DNA from: an uncultured Streptococcus sp.
Lineage (GTDB): Bacteria; Bacillota; Bacilli; Lactobacillales; Streptococcaceae
DNA: 6,954 nucleotides
Direction of reading: 5' to 3'
NCBI GenBank assembly: GCA_902479835.1
Contig: CABSQC010000060.1
Coordinates: 1-6,954 of the forward strand
Shown here piece by piece: positions 1 to 4,946 of this stretch. Made by a program: the position numbers and the translations under genes. The notes beneath the pieces were generated by a model. The model worked only from the letters and a program-made list of their open reading frames with translations, was not told the origin of the DNA and searched no databases. Each line of letters starts with the position of its first letter. Position 1 is the stretch's first letter.

Positions 1-10
1 ATGTTCTTAT

Positions 11-19
11 ATTATAACA
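11..19 (-). promoter_or_regulatory. Extended -10 promoter firing out of the left edge
   Basis: On the minus strand this reads TGTTATAAT, a perfect TGnTATAAT extended -10 element. Transcription would start near or just left of position 1 and leave the window, so a divergent gene lies to the left. No recognisable TTGACA-like -35 sits 17 bases upstream, which is common when the extended TG is present. In related streptococci I recall an ABC transporter gene (ecsA) divergent from the HIT gene, but that gene is not visible here. Confidence 0.5.
13..18 (+). promoter_or_regulatory. Possible -10 box for the HIT gene
   Basis: TATAAC matches the TATAAT consensus at five of six bases. It would place the transcript start near 25 and give a leader of about 20 bases carrying the GAGGTG ribosome site at 35-40. 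The matching -35 would lie beyond the window edge, so it cannot be checked. It overlaps the minus-strand -10 box base for base. Confidence 0.35.
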
Positions 20-45
20 AAATTTAGTCTAAATGAGGTGTATTT

Positions 46-459
46 ATGGTTGATGATTGTATTTTTTGTAAGATTATAGCTGGCGACATTCCTACATCCA
101 AAGTCTATGAGGACGAGGAGGTCCTCGCATTTTTGGACATCTCTCAGGTTACTCCTGGTCATACGTTAGTCGTTCCAAAAAAACACGCTCGCAACCTCTT
201 AGAGATGGACGAAACTGCCACAGCTCAACTGTTTGCACGTGTCTCTAAAGTTGCTAAAAAAGTAGAAGCCGCTACTCAAGCCAAGGGAATGAATATCATC
301 AGTAACATGGAAGAAGTTTCTGGACAAACTGTTTTTCACACCCATGTCCACATTATCCCTCGCTATTCCACTCAAGATGAACTGGCCATTTCATTTACTG
401 AACACGAACCTAATTTTGAACAATTAGCAGTTCTCGCAGAAACCATCAAAAACAGCTAA
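46..459 (+). CDS. hit: HIT family nucleotide hydrolase/transferase
   Basis: A 137-residue protein, typical in length for the Hint-like branch of the histidine triad family. These cytosolic enzymes hydrolyse nucleoside phosphoramidates and adenylylated amines such as AMP-lysine. The signature is complete: H98-T-H100-V-H102-I-I, where H100 is the expected nucleophile. The N-terminal pair C5-x-x-C8, with H47 and H98, fits the zinc site seen in Firmicute Hit proteins. DISQVTPGHTLVVPKKH (residues 31-47) is the conserved nucleotide-binding strand region. The ATG has GAGGTG five bases upstream. It is followed after 11 bases by a small gene on the same strand, so the two are probably co-transcribed. 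The family is certain; the physiological substrate in streptococci is not settled. Confidence 0.95.
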   Translation: MVDDCIFCKIIAGDIPTSKVYEDEEVLAFLDISQVTPGHTLVVPKKHARNLLEMDETATAQLFARVSKVAKKVEAATQAKGMNIISNMEEVSGQTVFHTHVHIIPRYSTQDELAISFTEHEPNFEQLAVLAETIKNS

Positions 460-470
460 GAGGAGACCAT

Positions 471-761
471 ATGAAACTCAAAAATCTCTTTTGGTTTGCA
501 ACAGGAGCTAGCATTAGCTACCAATTGGTTAAAAACCGCAAAGAAATCAAAACTGAGGTGACTGAATCCAGCCAATTGGTTAAGGGCGTTCAAGATAACC
601 TAGCAAAAATCCAACGTAATCTGGATATTATCCAAGACCAAAAGACCAATCTTCAAGAATTGGTAACGGATTTCCAATACAAGACCAAACTGTTTCGTCA
701 ACAAGCAACAGCCTCTCTAAAAGAAATTCAAGACATCTGGCAACCAAGTAAAAACGATTGA
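471..761 (+). CDS. Small membrane-anchored coiled-coil protein (YtxH-like)
   Basis: A 96-residue protein of unknown function. Residues 4-20 (KNLFWFATGASISYQLV) form a short hydrophobic stretch preceded by lysines, plausibly a single membrane anchor or amphipathic helix. Residues 23-90 are polar, rich in K, E, Q and L, with no Pro or Gly run, and look like one long coiled coil. This layout resembles the small YtxH-like proteins of Firmicutes, but there is no catalytic motif, so only the architecture can be stated. The AAGAGGAG ribosome site (458-465) overlaps the stop codon of the HIT gene, indicating co-transcription and possibly coupled translation. Its last codons form the left arm of the terminator hairpin. 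I recall a similar small gene beside hit in other streptococci. Confidence 0.8.
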   Translation: MKLKNLFWFATGASISYQLVKNRKEIKTEVTESSQLVKGVQDNLAKIQRNLDIIQDQKTNLQELVTDFQYKTKLFRQQATASLKEIQDIWQPSKND

Positions 762-779
762 GAAAACTCAATCGTTTTT
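750..779. terminator. Bidirectional terminator between convergent operons
   Basis: A perfect 13-base-pair hairpin: AAAAACGATTGAG (750-762) pairs with CTCAATCGTTTTT (767-779) around an AAAA loop. The T run continues to 781 on the plus strand, and the A run on the left arm gives a T run on the minus strand. It can therefore end both the hit operon and the LCP operon. The left arm contains the last codons and stop (759-761) of the coiled-coil gene, and the LCP stop begins at 785, four bases after the T run. Confidence 0.9.
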
Positions 780-782
780 TTC

Positions 783-1976
783 TTATTCCGAAGGTACCGC
801 AGGTGTCACACTGCTCGACTCTGTAGCTGCAGGGGCAACTGGCGTTACTGGTGCGACAGAACTTTGAGGTGTCACCACTCCCGTATCCTGAGTCGATGGG
901 GCAACTGGCAGTTGGTTAAACTCTTGGTAAACAGGTGCTTCCTCAGAAGATGCCACTGGCGTATCATTTTGAGAAGAAGCATTCTTCAAATCTTCATCTC
1001 CATCCAATAGATAAGCATTGGTTTTCAGTGTTTTTATTTCTTTCTTGCCTAAAGCTTTGCGGATGATATTTTGAATTTTTAAGATATGTTTTGAAGTGAC
1101 AATCTGGTAGCTACCACCATCTGCTAAGGTTGCATCTTCTCCTTTCAACTGGTACTGATGAATCGTTGAAAGGGCATCTTTATAGCCGAGCAATTGAAGA
1201 AGGCTGTTGCTGTCAAGTGAAATGTTGGTTTGCATATTGTCACTAACAGACTCAATGATTCCTTTATAATGACTCAAACTATTGAGGCTTAAAACTTTCT
1301 CAACAATCTTTTTGATCACTTCACGTTGGCGTTTTTGACGTCCGTAGTCTCCTTCTGGGTCTTGGTAGCGCATGCGTGAATAAACGAGAGCTTGGTCCCC
1401 ATTAATCTCCTGACGTCCTGGTGCGATCTTAGCCGTATATTCTGGCTCATTTTCCTCGATCGAGATATCGAAGTCAAATGGATTGTTGACCGTAATGCCA
1501 CCAACCTTATCCACTAATTGAACCAATCCCTTCATATTGATCATGACATAACGGTCAATATGGATATTCAAGAGATCCTGAATGGTCTTAATGGCTAACT
1601 TGGCACCACCTTGAGCATAGGCCGAATTCAATTTTGCTTGGACTGTTTCGCCATCTGAAGTAATATTGGTTAAAATATCTCTTTCCAAGCTAGTCATGGT
1701 TGTTTCTTTGGTTTGAGGATTAACAGTCACCAAAATCATGGTATCACTATTTCCGGCCCAAGGATCTTCCCGAGAACCACTACCTGTATCAACCCCCATC
1801 AAAAGAATGGTCATCGGCTTGTTTTCTGCGATGACATTGGTCTCATTCCCAAAGCCCTTATAGGTCTTACTGAGGGTCCCTGTTGTTTGATTGAGGATGG
1901 TGAGACCATAGGCCCCGATCCCAATCACTGTTACCGTCAATAAGCTCAAAAACATCAAAATAATTTTTTTAACCAT
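783..1976 (-). CDS. brpA: LCP family wall-polymer ligase (BrpA/LytR type)
   Basis: A 397-residue LytR-CpsA-Psr protein. These membrane enzymes move teichoic acid or capsule chains from undecaprenyl-pyrophosphate to peptidoglycan; loss affects autolysis, cell division and biofilm. Residues 4-28 form one N-terminal membrane helix, putting the rest outside. The LCP domain spans roughly 55-225. Likely pyrophosphate- and metal-binding residues are D78 (NSDTM), R99-D100 (SLERD), R201 and R203 (YSRMRY), and D210, R213 and Q217 (DYGRQKRQ). Glu98 stands where many members have Pro (SIPRD). The tail from about 333 is a Ser/Thr/Pro/Ala/Val-rich low-complexity stretch, probably a wall-spanning linker. 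It is last in the tsaE–GNAT–LCP operon, 13 bases after the GNAT stop, with only a GAGAG-type ribosome site. The name follows the S. mutans brpA order; the pneumococcal equivalent is called lytR, though it is not a transcription regulator. Confidence 0.92.
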   Translation of the reverse strand: MVKKIILMFLSLLTVTVIGIGAYGLTILNQTTGTLSKTYKGFGNETNVIAENKPMTILLMGVDTGSGSREDPWAGNSDTMILVTVNPQTKETTMTSLERDILTNITSDGETVQAKLNSAYAQGGAKLAIKTIQDLLNIHIDRYVMINMKGLVQLVDKVGGITVNNPFDFDISIEENEPEYTAKIAPGRQEINGDQALVYSRMRYQDPEGDYGRQKRQREVIKKIVEKVLSLNSLSHYKGIIESVSDNMQTNISLDSNSLLQLLGYKDALSTIHQYQLKGEDATLADGGSYQIVTSKHILKIQNIIRKALGKKEIKTLKTNAYLLDGDEDLKNASSQNDTPVASSEEAPVYQEFNQLPVAPSTQDTGVVTPQSSVAPVTPVAPAATESSSVTPAVPSE

Positions 1977-1989
1977 GTAGACTCTCTCT

Positions 1990-2520
1990 CTAATCTATCA
2001 GTTTGCCCATAAGGTAAACATCTAAGAATTCTCCTTCAGCTGAACAAGCTCCACGAGCTTGGCAACCTTCAATCTCAAAACCTAACTTTTTATACAGGTG
2101 AACCGCTCGTTCATTGCGCACTTGGACATTCAAGATTAATTTCCTAAGAACACCGGTCGAGTGCGCCCACTCGATTCCTTCTTCCAACAAGATCTGTCCA
2201 AGCCCTTGATTCCAATAAGCTTTTCGAACCACAATAAAGACATCTCCAATATGCTGAACAGACCGTTGAGAAGCCGCAGTGATATTTAACAAAGCTGCCA
2301 GTTCCTGATCTAGAAATAACAAGAGGCAAATCCGATTATCCGCCATTTCTTGGACCATTAGAAAATGCTCCATGTCTGCTGGAGACATGCCTATCCCAGC
2401 TTCATCTAGCGTCATGTAATCTGACTCTTTCCCAACTTGATTTAAGAAATCAATGACAAGAGCCGCGTCTGCACTTTCAGCTTGCCGAATTTCTAATGTC
2501 ACTTCCTTTTCCTTAGTCAT
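1990..2520 (-). CDS. GNAT family N-acetyltransferase
   Basis: A 176-residue single-domain GNAT protein that should transfer an acetyl group from acetyl-CoA to an amine; the substrate is unknown. The acetyl-CoA loop is visible in the strand-loop-helix VFIVVRKAYWNQGLGQILL, with G-L-G in the pyrophosphate-binding turn. It is followed by the motif B region NVQVRNERAVHLYKKLGFEIEG, typical of the C-terminal half. I chose ATG at 2518-2520: AGGTGG lies nine bases upstream, and ATGACTAA overlaps the tsaE stop by eight bases, a usual coupled arrangement. A longer reading from TTG at 2539-2541 adds seven residues but has no ribosome site. It sits between tsaE and the LCP gene. Despite the TsaE neighbour, nothing here shows it to be RimI. 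Confidence 0.88.
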   Translation of the reverse strand: MTKEKEVTLEIRQAESADAALVIDFLNQVGKESDYMTLDEAGIGMSPADMEHFLMVQEMADNRICLLLFLDQELAALLNITAASQRSVQHIGDVFIVVRKAYWNQGLGQILLEEGIEWAHSTGVLRKLILNVQVRNERAVHLYKKLGFEIEGCQARGACSAEGEFLDVYLMGKLID

Positions 2521-2968
2521 CGGTTTTTTCCACCTGCTCAAAGGATGCTAGTAAAGCTTCTGCACGCGCTCCATGAGCCTCAAAAGCCAACTCTCGCCCA
2601 TCTTCCAATTTTCGGATAAAAATTTTAAGATAAGCATCTGAGAGACTCGGCTCAATCAACTCTCCCCATTCAATAATGGTAGCACCATCTCCAAACAGAA
2701 AATCATCTAAATCAATCGAATCTGGATCATTCCCAATCCGGTAAACATCCAAGTGGTACAAAGTCAAGCGGCCTTCGTATTCACGAACAATGGTATAGGT
2801 CGGACTTTTAATCATCTGATCAATCCCTAACCCCTTTGCAATTCCTTTGGTAAAGGTCGTTTTTCCTGCTCCTAGATCACCTGATAAGATAATCACGTCT
2901 TGCTTTTCTAAGAGTTTTCCTAGCTGTTTTCCTAGAGCAATCAGCTCTGTTTCATTGTGACTAATCAT
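2513..2968 (-). CDS. tsaE: tRNA t6A biosynthesis ATPase TsaE
   Basis: A 151-residue P-loop ATPase that works with TsaB and TsaD in the cytosol to put threonylcarbamoyl on A37 of ANN-decoding tRNAs, an essential step in most bacteria. Walker A is GDLGAGKTT (30-38). Further family motifs are SPTYTIVREY (55-64), YHLDVYR (71-77) and IIEWGE (98-103). Length is normal for the family. The ATG at 2966-2968 is the only plausible start: the frame upstream holds no start codon before a stop at 2990-2992. There is no Shine-Dalgarno sequence, and the promoter -10 ends six bases before the ATG, so the transcript should be leaderless or nearly so. It is first in the operon and overlaps the GNAT gene by eight bases. 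TsaB and TsaD are not in the window. Confidence 0.96.
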   Translation of the reverse strand: MISHNETELIALGKQLGKLLEKQDVIILSGDLGAGKTTFTKGIAKGLGIDQMIKSPTYTIVREYEGRLTLYHLDVYRIGNDPDSIDLDDFLFGDGATIIEWGELIEPSLSDAYLKIFIRKLEDGRELAFEAHGARAEALLASFEQVEKTDD

Positions 2969-2974
2969 TTCTCT

Positions 2975-2983
2975 ATTATACCA
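2975..2983 (-). promoter_or_regulatory. Extended -10 promoter of the tsaE operon
   Basis: On the minus strand this reads TGGTATAAT, a perfect extended -10. Only AGAGAA separates it from the tsaE ATG, so the start point seven bases after the box is the A of the ATG (2968), give or take one or two bases. The hexamer 17 bases upstream (GAGCAG) does not resemble a -35, so recognition would rest on the extended -10. Confidence 0.75.
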
Positions 2984-3030
2984 AACTTTTTAAAAATCTG
3001 CTCTTTCTTTTAGAAATTGTTCCACTCAGG

Positions 3031-3070
3031 TTTGCTTTTTAGATAGATAGTCAAACTATTTTAAAGCAAA
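3031..3070. repeat. Loose inverted repeat upstream of tsaE promoter
   Basis: TTTGCTTT (3031-3038) is the inverse complement of AAAGCAAA (3063-3070). Inside it, ATAGT (3047-3051) pairs with ACTAT (3055-3059) around CAA. The middle is unpaired and asymmetric, and no T run follows on either strand, so it is not a normal terminator. It could be a protein site or chance in AT-rich DNA. Confidence 0.35.
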
Positions 3071-3159
3071 ATAAGTTAAGTGATGCTGCAAAAAAATAAA
3101 TTTGAGTTCCAATTTTTAAATCGATTTAAGAAAATACTGAAACTTTCCGCCGTGAGAAA

Positions 3160-3189
3160 AGTGCCTGAAACAATAACGTTTCAGGCACT
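3160..3189 (-). terminator. Strong hairpin, probable minus-strand terminator
   Basis: AGTGCCTGAAAC (3160-3171) pairs perfectly over 12 bases with GTTTCAGGCACT (3178-3189) around a six-base loop. On the minus strand the stem is followed by a U-rich tail (stem T plus TTTCTC, 3154-3160), which fits an intrinsic terminator for transcripts coming from the permease side. On the plus strand no T run follows, so there it would be only a structural stem, the first of the candidate small RNA. Confidence 0.6.
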
Positions 3190-3192
3190 CGG

Positions 3193-3220
3193 AATTATTG
3201 AGACCTTAGGCTCAATAATT
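3193..3220. repeat. 10-bp hairpin with loop complementary to downstream segment
   Basis: AATTATTGAG (3193-3202) pairs with CTCAATAATT (3211-3220). The loop ACCTTAGG (3203-3210) is complementary over seven bases to CCTAAGG at 3262-3268. A perfect AT-rich stem with a loop that finds an exact partner 50 bases away is unlikely by chance and is the main reason to suspect a folded RNA. Confidence 0.6.
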
Positions 3221-3221
3221 A

Positions 3222-3250
3222 GTCATGGAACTTCAAAGAAGTTCGCTGAC
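3222..3250. repeat. Hairpin with internal loop
   Basis: GAACTTC (3228-3234) pairs with GAAGTTC (3238-3244) around an AAA loop. The stem resumes outside a 2x2 mismatch with GTCA (3222-3225) and TGAC (3247-3250), for 11 pairs in total. It lies between the second hairpin and the proposed pseudoknot partner. Confidence 0.55.
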
Positions 3251-3300
3251 GTCCGTACTCACCTAAGGAATATTTTTGGTATAACTTTGTCTTCAATCTG

Positions 3301-3332
3301 AAAGGAATGGGAAACCACTCCCATTCCTTTTT
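3301..3332 (+). terminator. Intrinsic terminator closing the structured block
   Basis: AAAGGAATGGGA (3301-3312) pairs over 12 bases with TCCCATTCCTTT (3319-3330) around AACCAC, and Ts run to 3332 before an AT-rich tail. The T run is better on the plus strand, where no annotated gene precedes it, which implies a plus-strand transcript from the intergenic region. On the minus strand it lies just past the permease stop (3350-3352) and ends in only TTT, so it may also help end that gene. Confidence 0.7.
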
Positions 3333-3349
3333 AAATATTTCCCTGATAA

Positions 3350-4771
3350 CTAATTCAAGGCCATGCTAACGTAGTTTAAAATAAAGAGAACATCTAGGAT
3401 CCAAATCATGCTGTGCACTTCTTTGGCTTCTCCTTTAACCACTTTCACTAAGCTATAGGTGATAAATCCAGCAGCGATCCCTTGTGTAATCGAGTAGCTG
3501 AAGCCCATAAAGATAGAGGTGAAGAAAGCAGGAACTGCTTCTGACATATCTTCCCAATGGATATTTTTCAAGCCACTCAACATCATGATCCCAACAACAA
3601 TCAAAATTGGGGCTGTGGCAGCGGTCGGTACAATCGCCAACAACGGACTAAAGAGACTTGAAATAGCAAAACAGATCGCTACAACCAAGGCTGTCAAACC
3701 AGTGCGCCCACCAGCTCCAATACCAGCTGCAGATTCAACATAAGTCGTTACGTTTGAAGTTCCTGCAATGGCTCCGACTGAAGTCGCTACAAGGTCTGAA
3801 TAGAGGGCCTTATCTAATTTCGCTGATTGATGGTTTTCCCCATTCGTCGCAACAATCCCAACTTTTTCACCCGTACCGATCAAAGTTCCAATTGTATCAA
3901 AAATATCGGTCAAGGAGAAGGCTAAGATTGCCATTAAGGTTTCAGGCAAACGAGACGTATTGGAAATCAACGAACCCAATCCTTTCGATCCTAAAGCTTG
4001 ACCAAAGATCGTGCCTAAATCATTAAAGGCAGCTCCTAGATGGTTACTTGCAAAGTCGATTTTGCTGATATCAACAACATGGATTAGAATTCCAAGAACC
4101 GTCGTCACTAAGATGGAAAGGATAATCCCTCCCTTAATCCCTTTGACAACAAAGAAAATGGTAATCGCAAGACCAACAAGGGCCAAGAGGACAGCTGGAT
4201 TGTTAAAATCAACCAAACCAGGAACAGCAGATGCATTGGCTGAGATCGTTGCATTCGCCTTATCTGCTCCTTCACCGACCACTGTATAGGTATGAGGGTC
4301 AATCGTGAATTTTAAAAATCCTGCATTCTTAATCCCAACATAGGCCAAGAAAATCCCGATCCCCGCTGAAATAGCAGAGCGAAGAGCAGTCGGAATCGAT
4401 TCGATGATCATCTTCCGAACTTTTGTCAATGTGATAATCAATGAGATCACACCACAAATGAAGACCATTCCCAAAGCTTCCTGCCATGAGTAGCCCATAC
4501 CAAATACAACGGTAAAGGTAAAGAAGGCATTCAAGCCCATCCCAGGTGCTTGTGCATAAGGTAAATTGGCATAAAAAGCCATCATCAAGGTCCCGACAAC
4601 GGATCCAATAATCGTTGCAAGGAAGACTCCTTGAGCTGGCATACCTGTTTGTGACAACATTTGAGGGTTTACGAAGAGGATATAACTCATCGCAAAAAAG
4701 GTTGTCAAACCAGCAAGAACCTCTGTTCGAACAGTGGTTCCATGTTCTGAAAGTTTAAAAAACTTATCCAT
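3350..4771 (-). CDS. NCS2 family purine permease (AzgA/PbuG/PbuO type)
   Basis: A 473-residue polytopic membrane protein that should import a purine base, probably hypoxanthine, guanine or adenine, with protons for salvage. The N-terminal block TEVLAGLTTFFAMSYILFVNP (16-36) is typical of the AzgA-like branch. Other family marks are APGMGLNAFF (75-84), FSLTDIFDTIGTLIGTGEK (285-303) and TSNVTTYVESAAGIGAGGRTG (338-358), including D292 and E346 near the expected substrate site. About 12-14 hydrophobic segments are present, with a polar insert near 155-190. I chose ATG at 4769-4771, preceded by AAAAGGAG at an 11-base spacing; a TTG start at 4811-4813 would add 14 polar residues before the conserved MDKFF and has no ribosome site. 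It is a single-gene unit with its own promoter. The exact base carried cannot be read from sequence. Confidence 0.93.
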   Translation of the reverse strand: MDKFFKLSEHGTTVRTEVLAGLTTFFAMSYILFVNPQMLSQTGMPAQGVFLATIIGSVVGTLMMAFYANLPYAQAPGMGLNAFFTFTVVFGMGYSWQEALGMVFICGVISLIITLTKVRKMIIESIPTALRSAISAGIGIFLAYVGIKNAGFLKFTIDPHTYTVVGEGADKANATISANASAVPGLVDFNNPAVLLALVGLAITIFFVVKGIKGGIILSILVTTVLGILIHVVDISKIDFASNHLGAAFNDLGTIFGQALGSKGLGSLISNTSRLPETLMAILAFSLTDIFDTIGTLIGTGEKVGIVATNGENHQSAKLDKALYSDLVATSVGAIAGTSNVTTYVESAAGIGAGGRTGLTALVVAICFAISSLFSPLLAIVPTAATAPILIVVGIMMLSGLKNIHWEDMSEAVPAFFTSIFMGFSYSITQGIAAGFITYSLVKVVKGEAKEVHSMIWILDVLFILNYVSMALN

Positions 4772-4812
4772 TTCAGAATAAACTCCTTTTTCATCATTCT
4801 CGCTCCCAATCA

Positions 4813-4825
4813 ATTTGCGAACGTT
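4813..4825 (+). promoter_or_regulatory. PurBox-like site at permease transcript start
   Basis: ATTTGCGAACGTT matches the PurBox consensus AWWWCCGAACWWT at 11 of 13 positions. It covers the predicted start point of the permease transcript (about 4825), so binding of PurR there would be expected to hinder transcription. A weaker inverted match (9 of 13) lies on the minus strand at 4845-4857, over part of the -35. The purine transporter context makes the site plausible, but two mismatches and an unusual position keep this tentative. Confidence 0.3.
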
Positions 4826-4831
4826 ATTTCT

Positions 4832-4860
4832 ATTTTACCAAAAGATCTTTCGTCTTTCAA
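4832..4860 (-). promoter_or_regulatory. Promoter of the purine permease
   Basis: On the minus strand TTGAAA (4855-4860) is followed after exactly 17 bases by TAAAAT (4832-4837), with a TG two bases before the -10. The start point would be near 4825, giving a leader of about 53 bases to the ATG at 4771. That is too short for a purine riboswitch, and none is seen. Confidence 0.75.
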
Positions 4861-4907
4861 GAAATCCTACTTCTCTTCTTGATTTTTGAGCGCTTTTCCG
4901 ATTTTTC

Positions 4908-4916
4908 TGATATAAT
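4908..4916 (+). promoter_or_regulatory. Extended -10 promoter of the HAD phosphatase gene
   Basis: TGATATAAT is a perfect extended -10. The transcript would start near 4923, about 24 bases before the ATG. TTGAGC at 4886-4891 is the nearest -35-like hexamer but its spacing is 19 bases. It is back to back with the permease promoter, with about 25 bases between the two -35 regions, so a protein bound there could affect both. Confidence 0.7.
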
Positions 4917-4946
4917 GGTCTCATTCTTCTCGAAAGGAACTGAAAT

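Larger units (their letters stand above)
3160..3332 (+). ncRNA. Candidate structured small RNA with possible pseudoknot
   Basis: The stretch packs four hairpins into about 173 bases: 3160-3189 (12 bp), 3193-3220 (AATTATTGAG with CTCAATAATT), 3222-3250 (GTCA and GAACTTC arms with an internal loop and AAA loop), and the end hairpin 3301-3332 with a T run. The eight-base loop of the second hairpin contains CCTTAGG (3204-3210), the exact inverse complement of CCTAAGG (3262-3268) in an otherwise unpaired stretch, which would allow a 7-bp pseudoknot. The plus orientation is preferred because the better T run closes the block there; the stems would also form in a minus-strand transcript, as a long 3' tail of the permease mRNA. 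No gene follows on the plus strand, so a stand-alone RNA is more likely than a riboswitch. The promoter is unclear; TTGAGT (3102-3107) with TTTAAG (3125-3130) at 17 bases is a weak option. Confidence 0.45.
2969..3349. other. Gene-poor, hairpin-rich intergenic region
   Basis: This gap of 381 bases between the permease stop and the tsaE start has no convincing gene. It holds, left to right: the tsaE promoter; an AT-rich stretch with a loose inverted repeat (3031-3070); a 12-base-pair hairpin (3160-3189); a 10-base-pair hairpin (3193-3220); a hairpin with an internal loop (3222-3250); and a terminator hairpin (3301-3332). An open frame from GTG at 3080 to 3301 crosses these palindromes and shows no domain or good ribosome site, so I do not call it. 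The density of perfect inverted repeats points to RNA structure rather than protein coding. Confidence 0.8.

Noticed and set aside
3115..3130. TTTAAA-TCGA-TTTAAG as a CiaR site ahead of a csRNA-type small RNA
   Set aside because: CiaR repeats are spaced by five bases; here the spacer is four, and the first repeat ends in A rather than G. No good -10 follows at the right distance.
3031..3250. Streptococcal BOX, RUP or SPRITE repeat, or a MITE
   Set aside because: I see no match to the BOX or RUP sequences I remember, no target-site duplication and no clear terminal inverted repeats enclosing the block. A search of the whole genome for further copies would settle it.
3080..3301. 73-residue plus-strand open frame in the tsaE–permease gap
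   Set aside because: It starts at GTG with no good ribosome site, runs through three palindromes, ends next to the terminator stem and shows no recognisable domain. The repeats explain the sequence better as RNA structure.
3519..4302. Several open frames of 64-92 codons inside the permease gene
   Set aside because: They are opposite-strand or out-of-frame readings of the conserved permease, with no ribosome sites or domains.
4772..4860. Purine riboswitch in the permease leader
   Set aside because: The predicted leader is only about 53 bases and lacks the three-way junction and terminator expected of a purine riboswitch.
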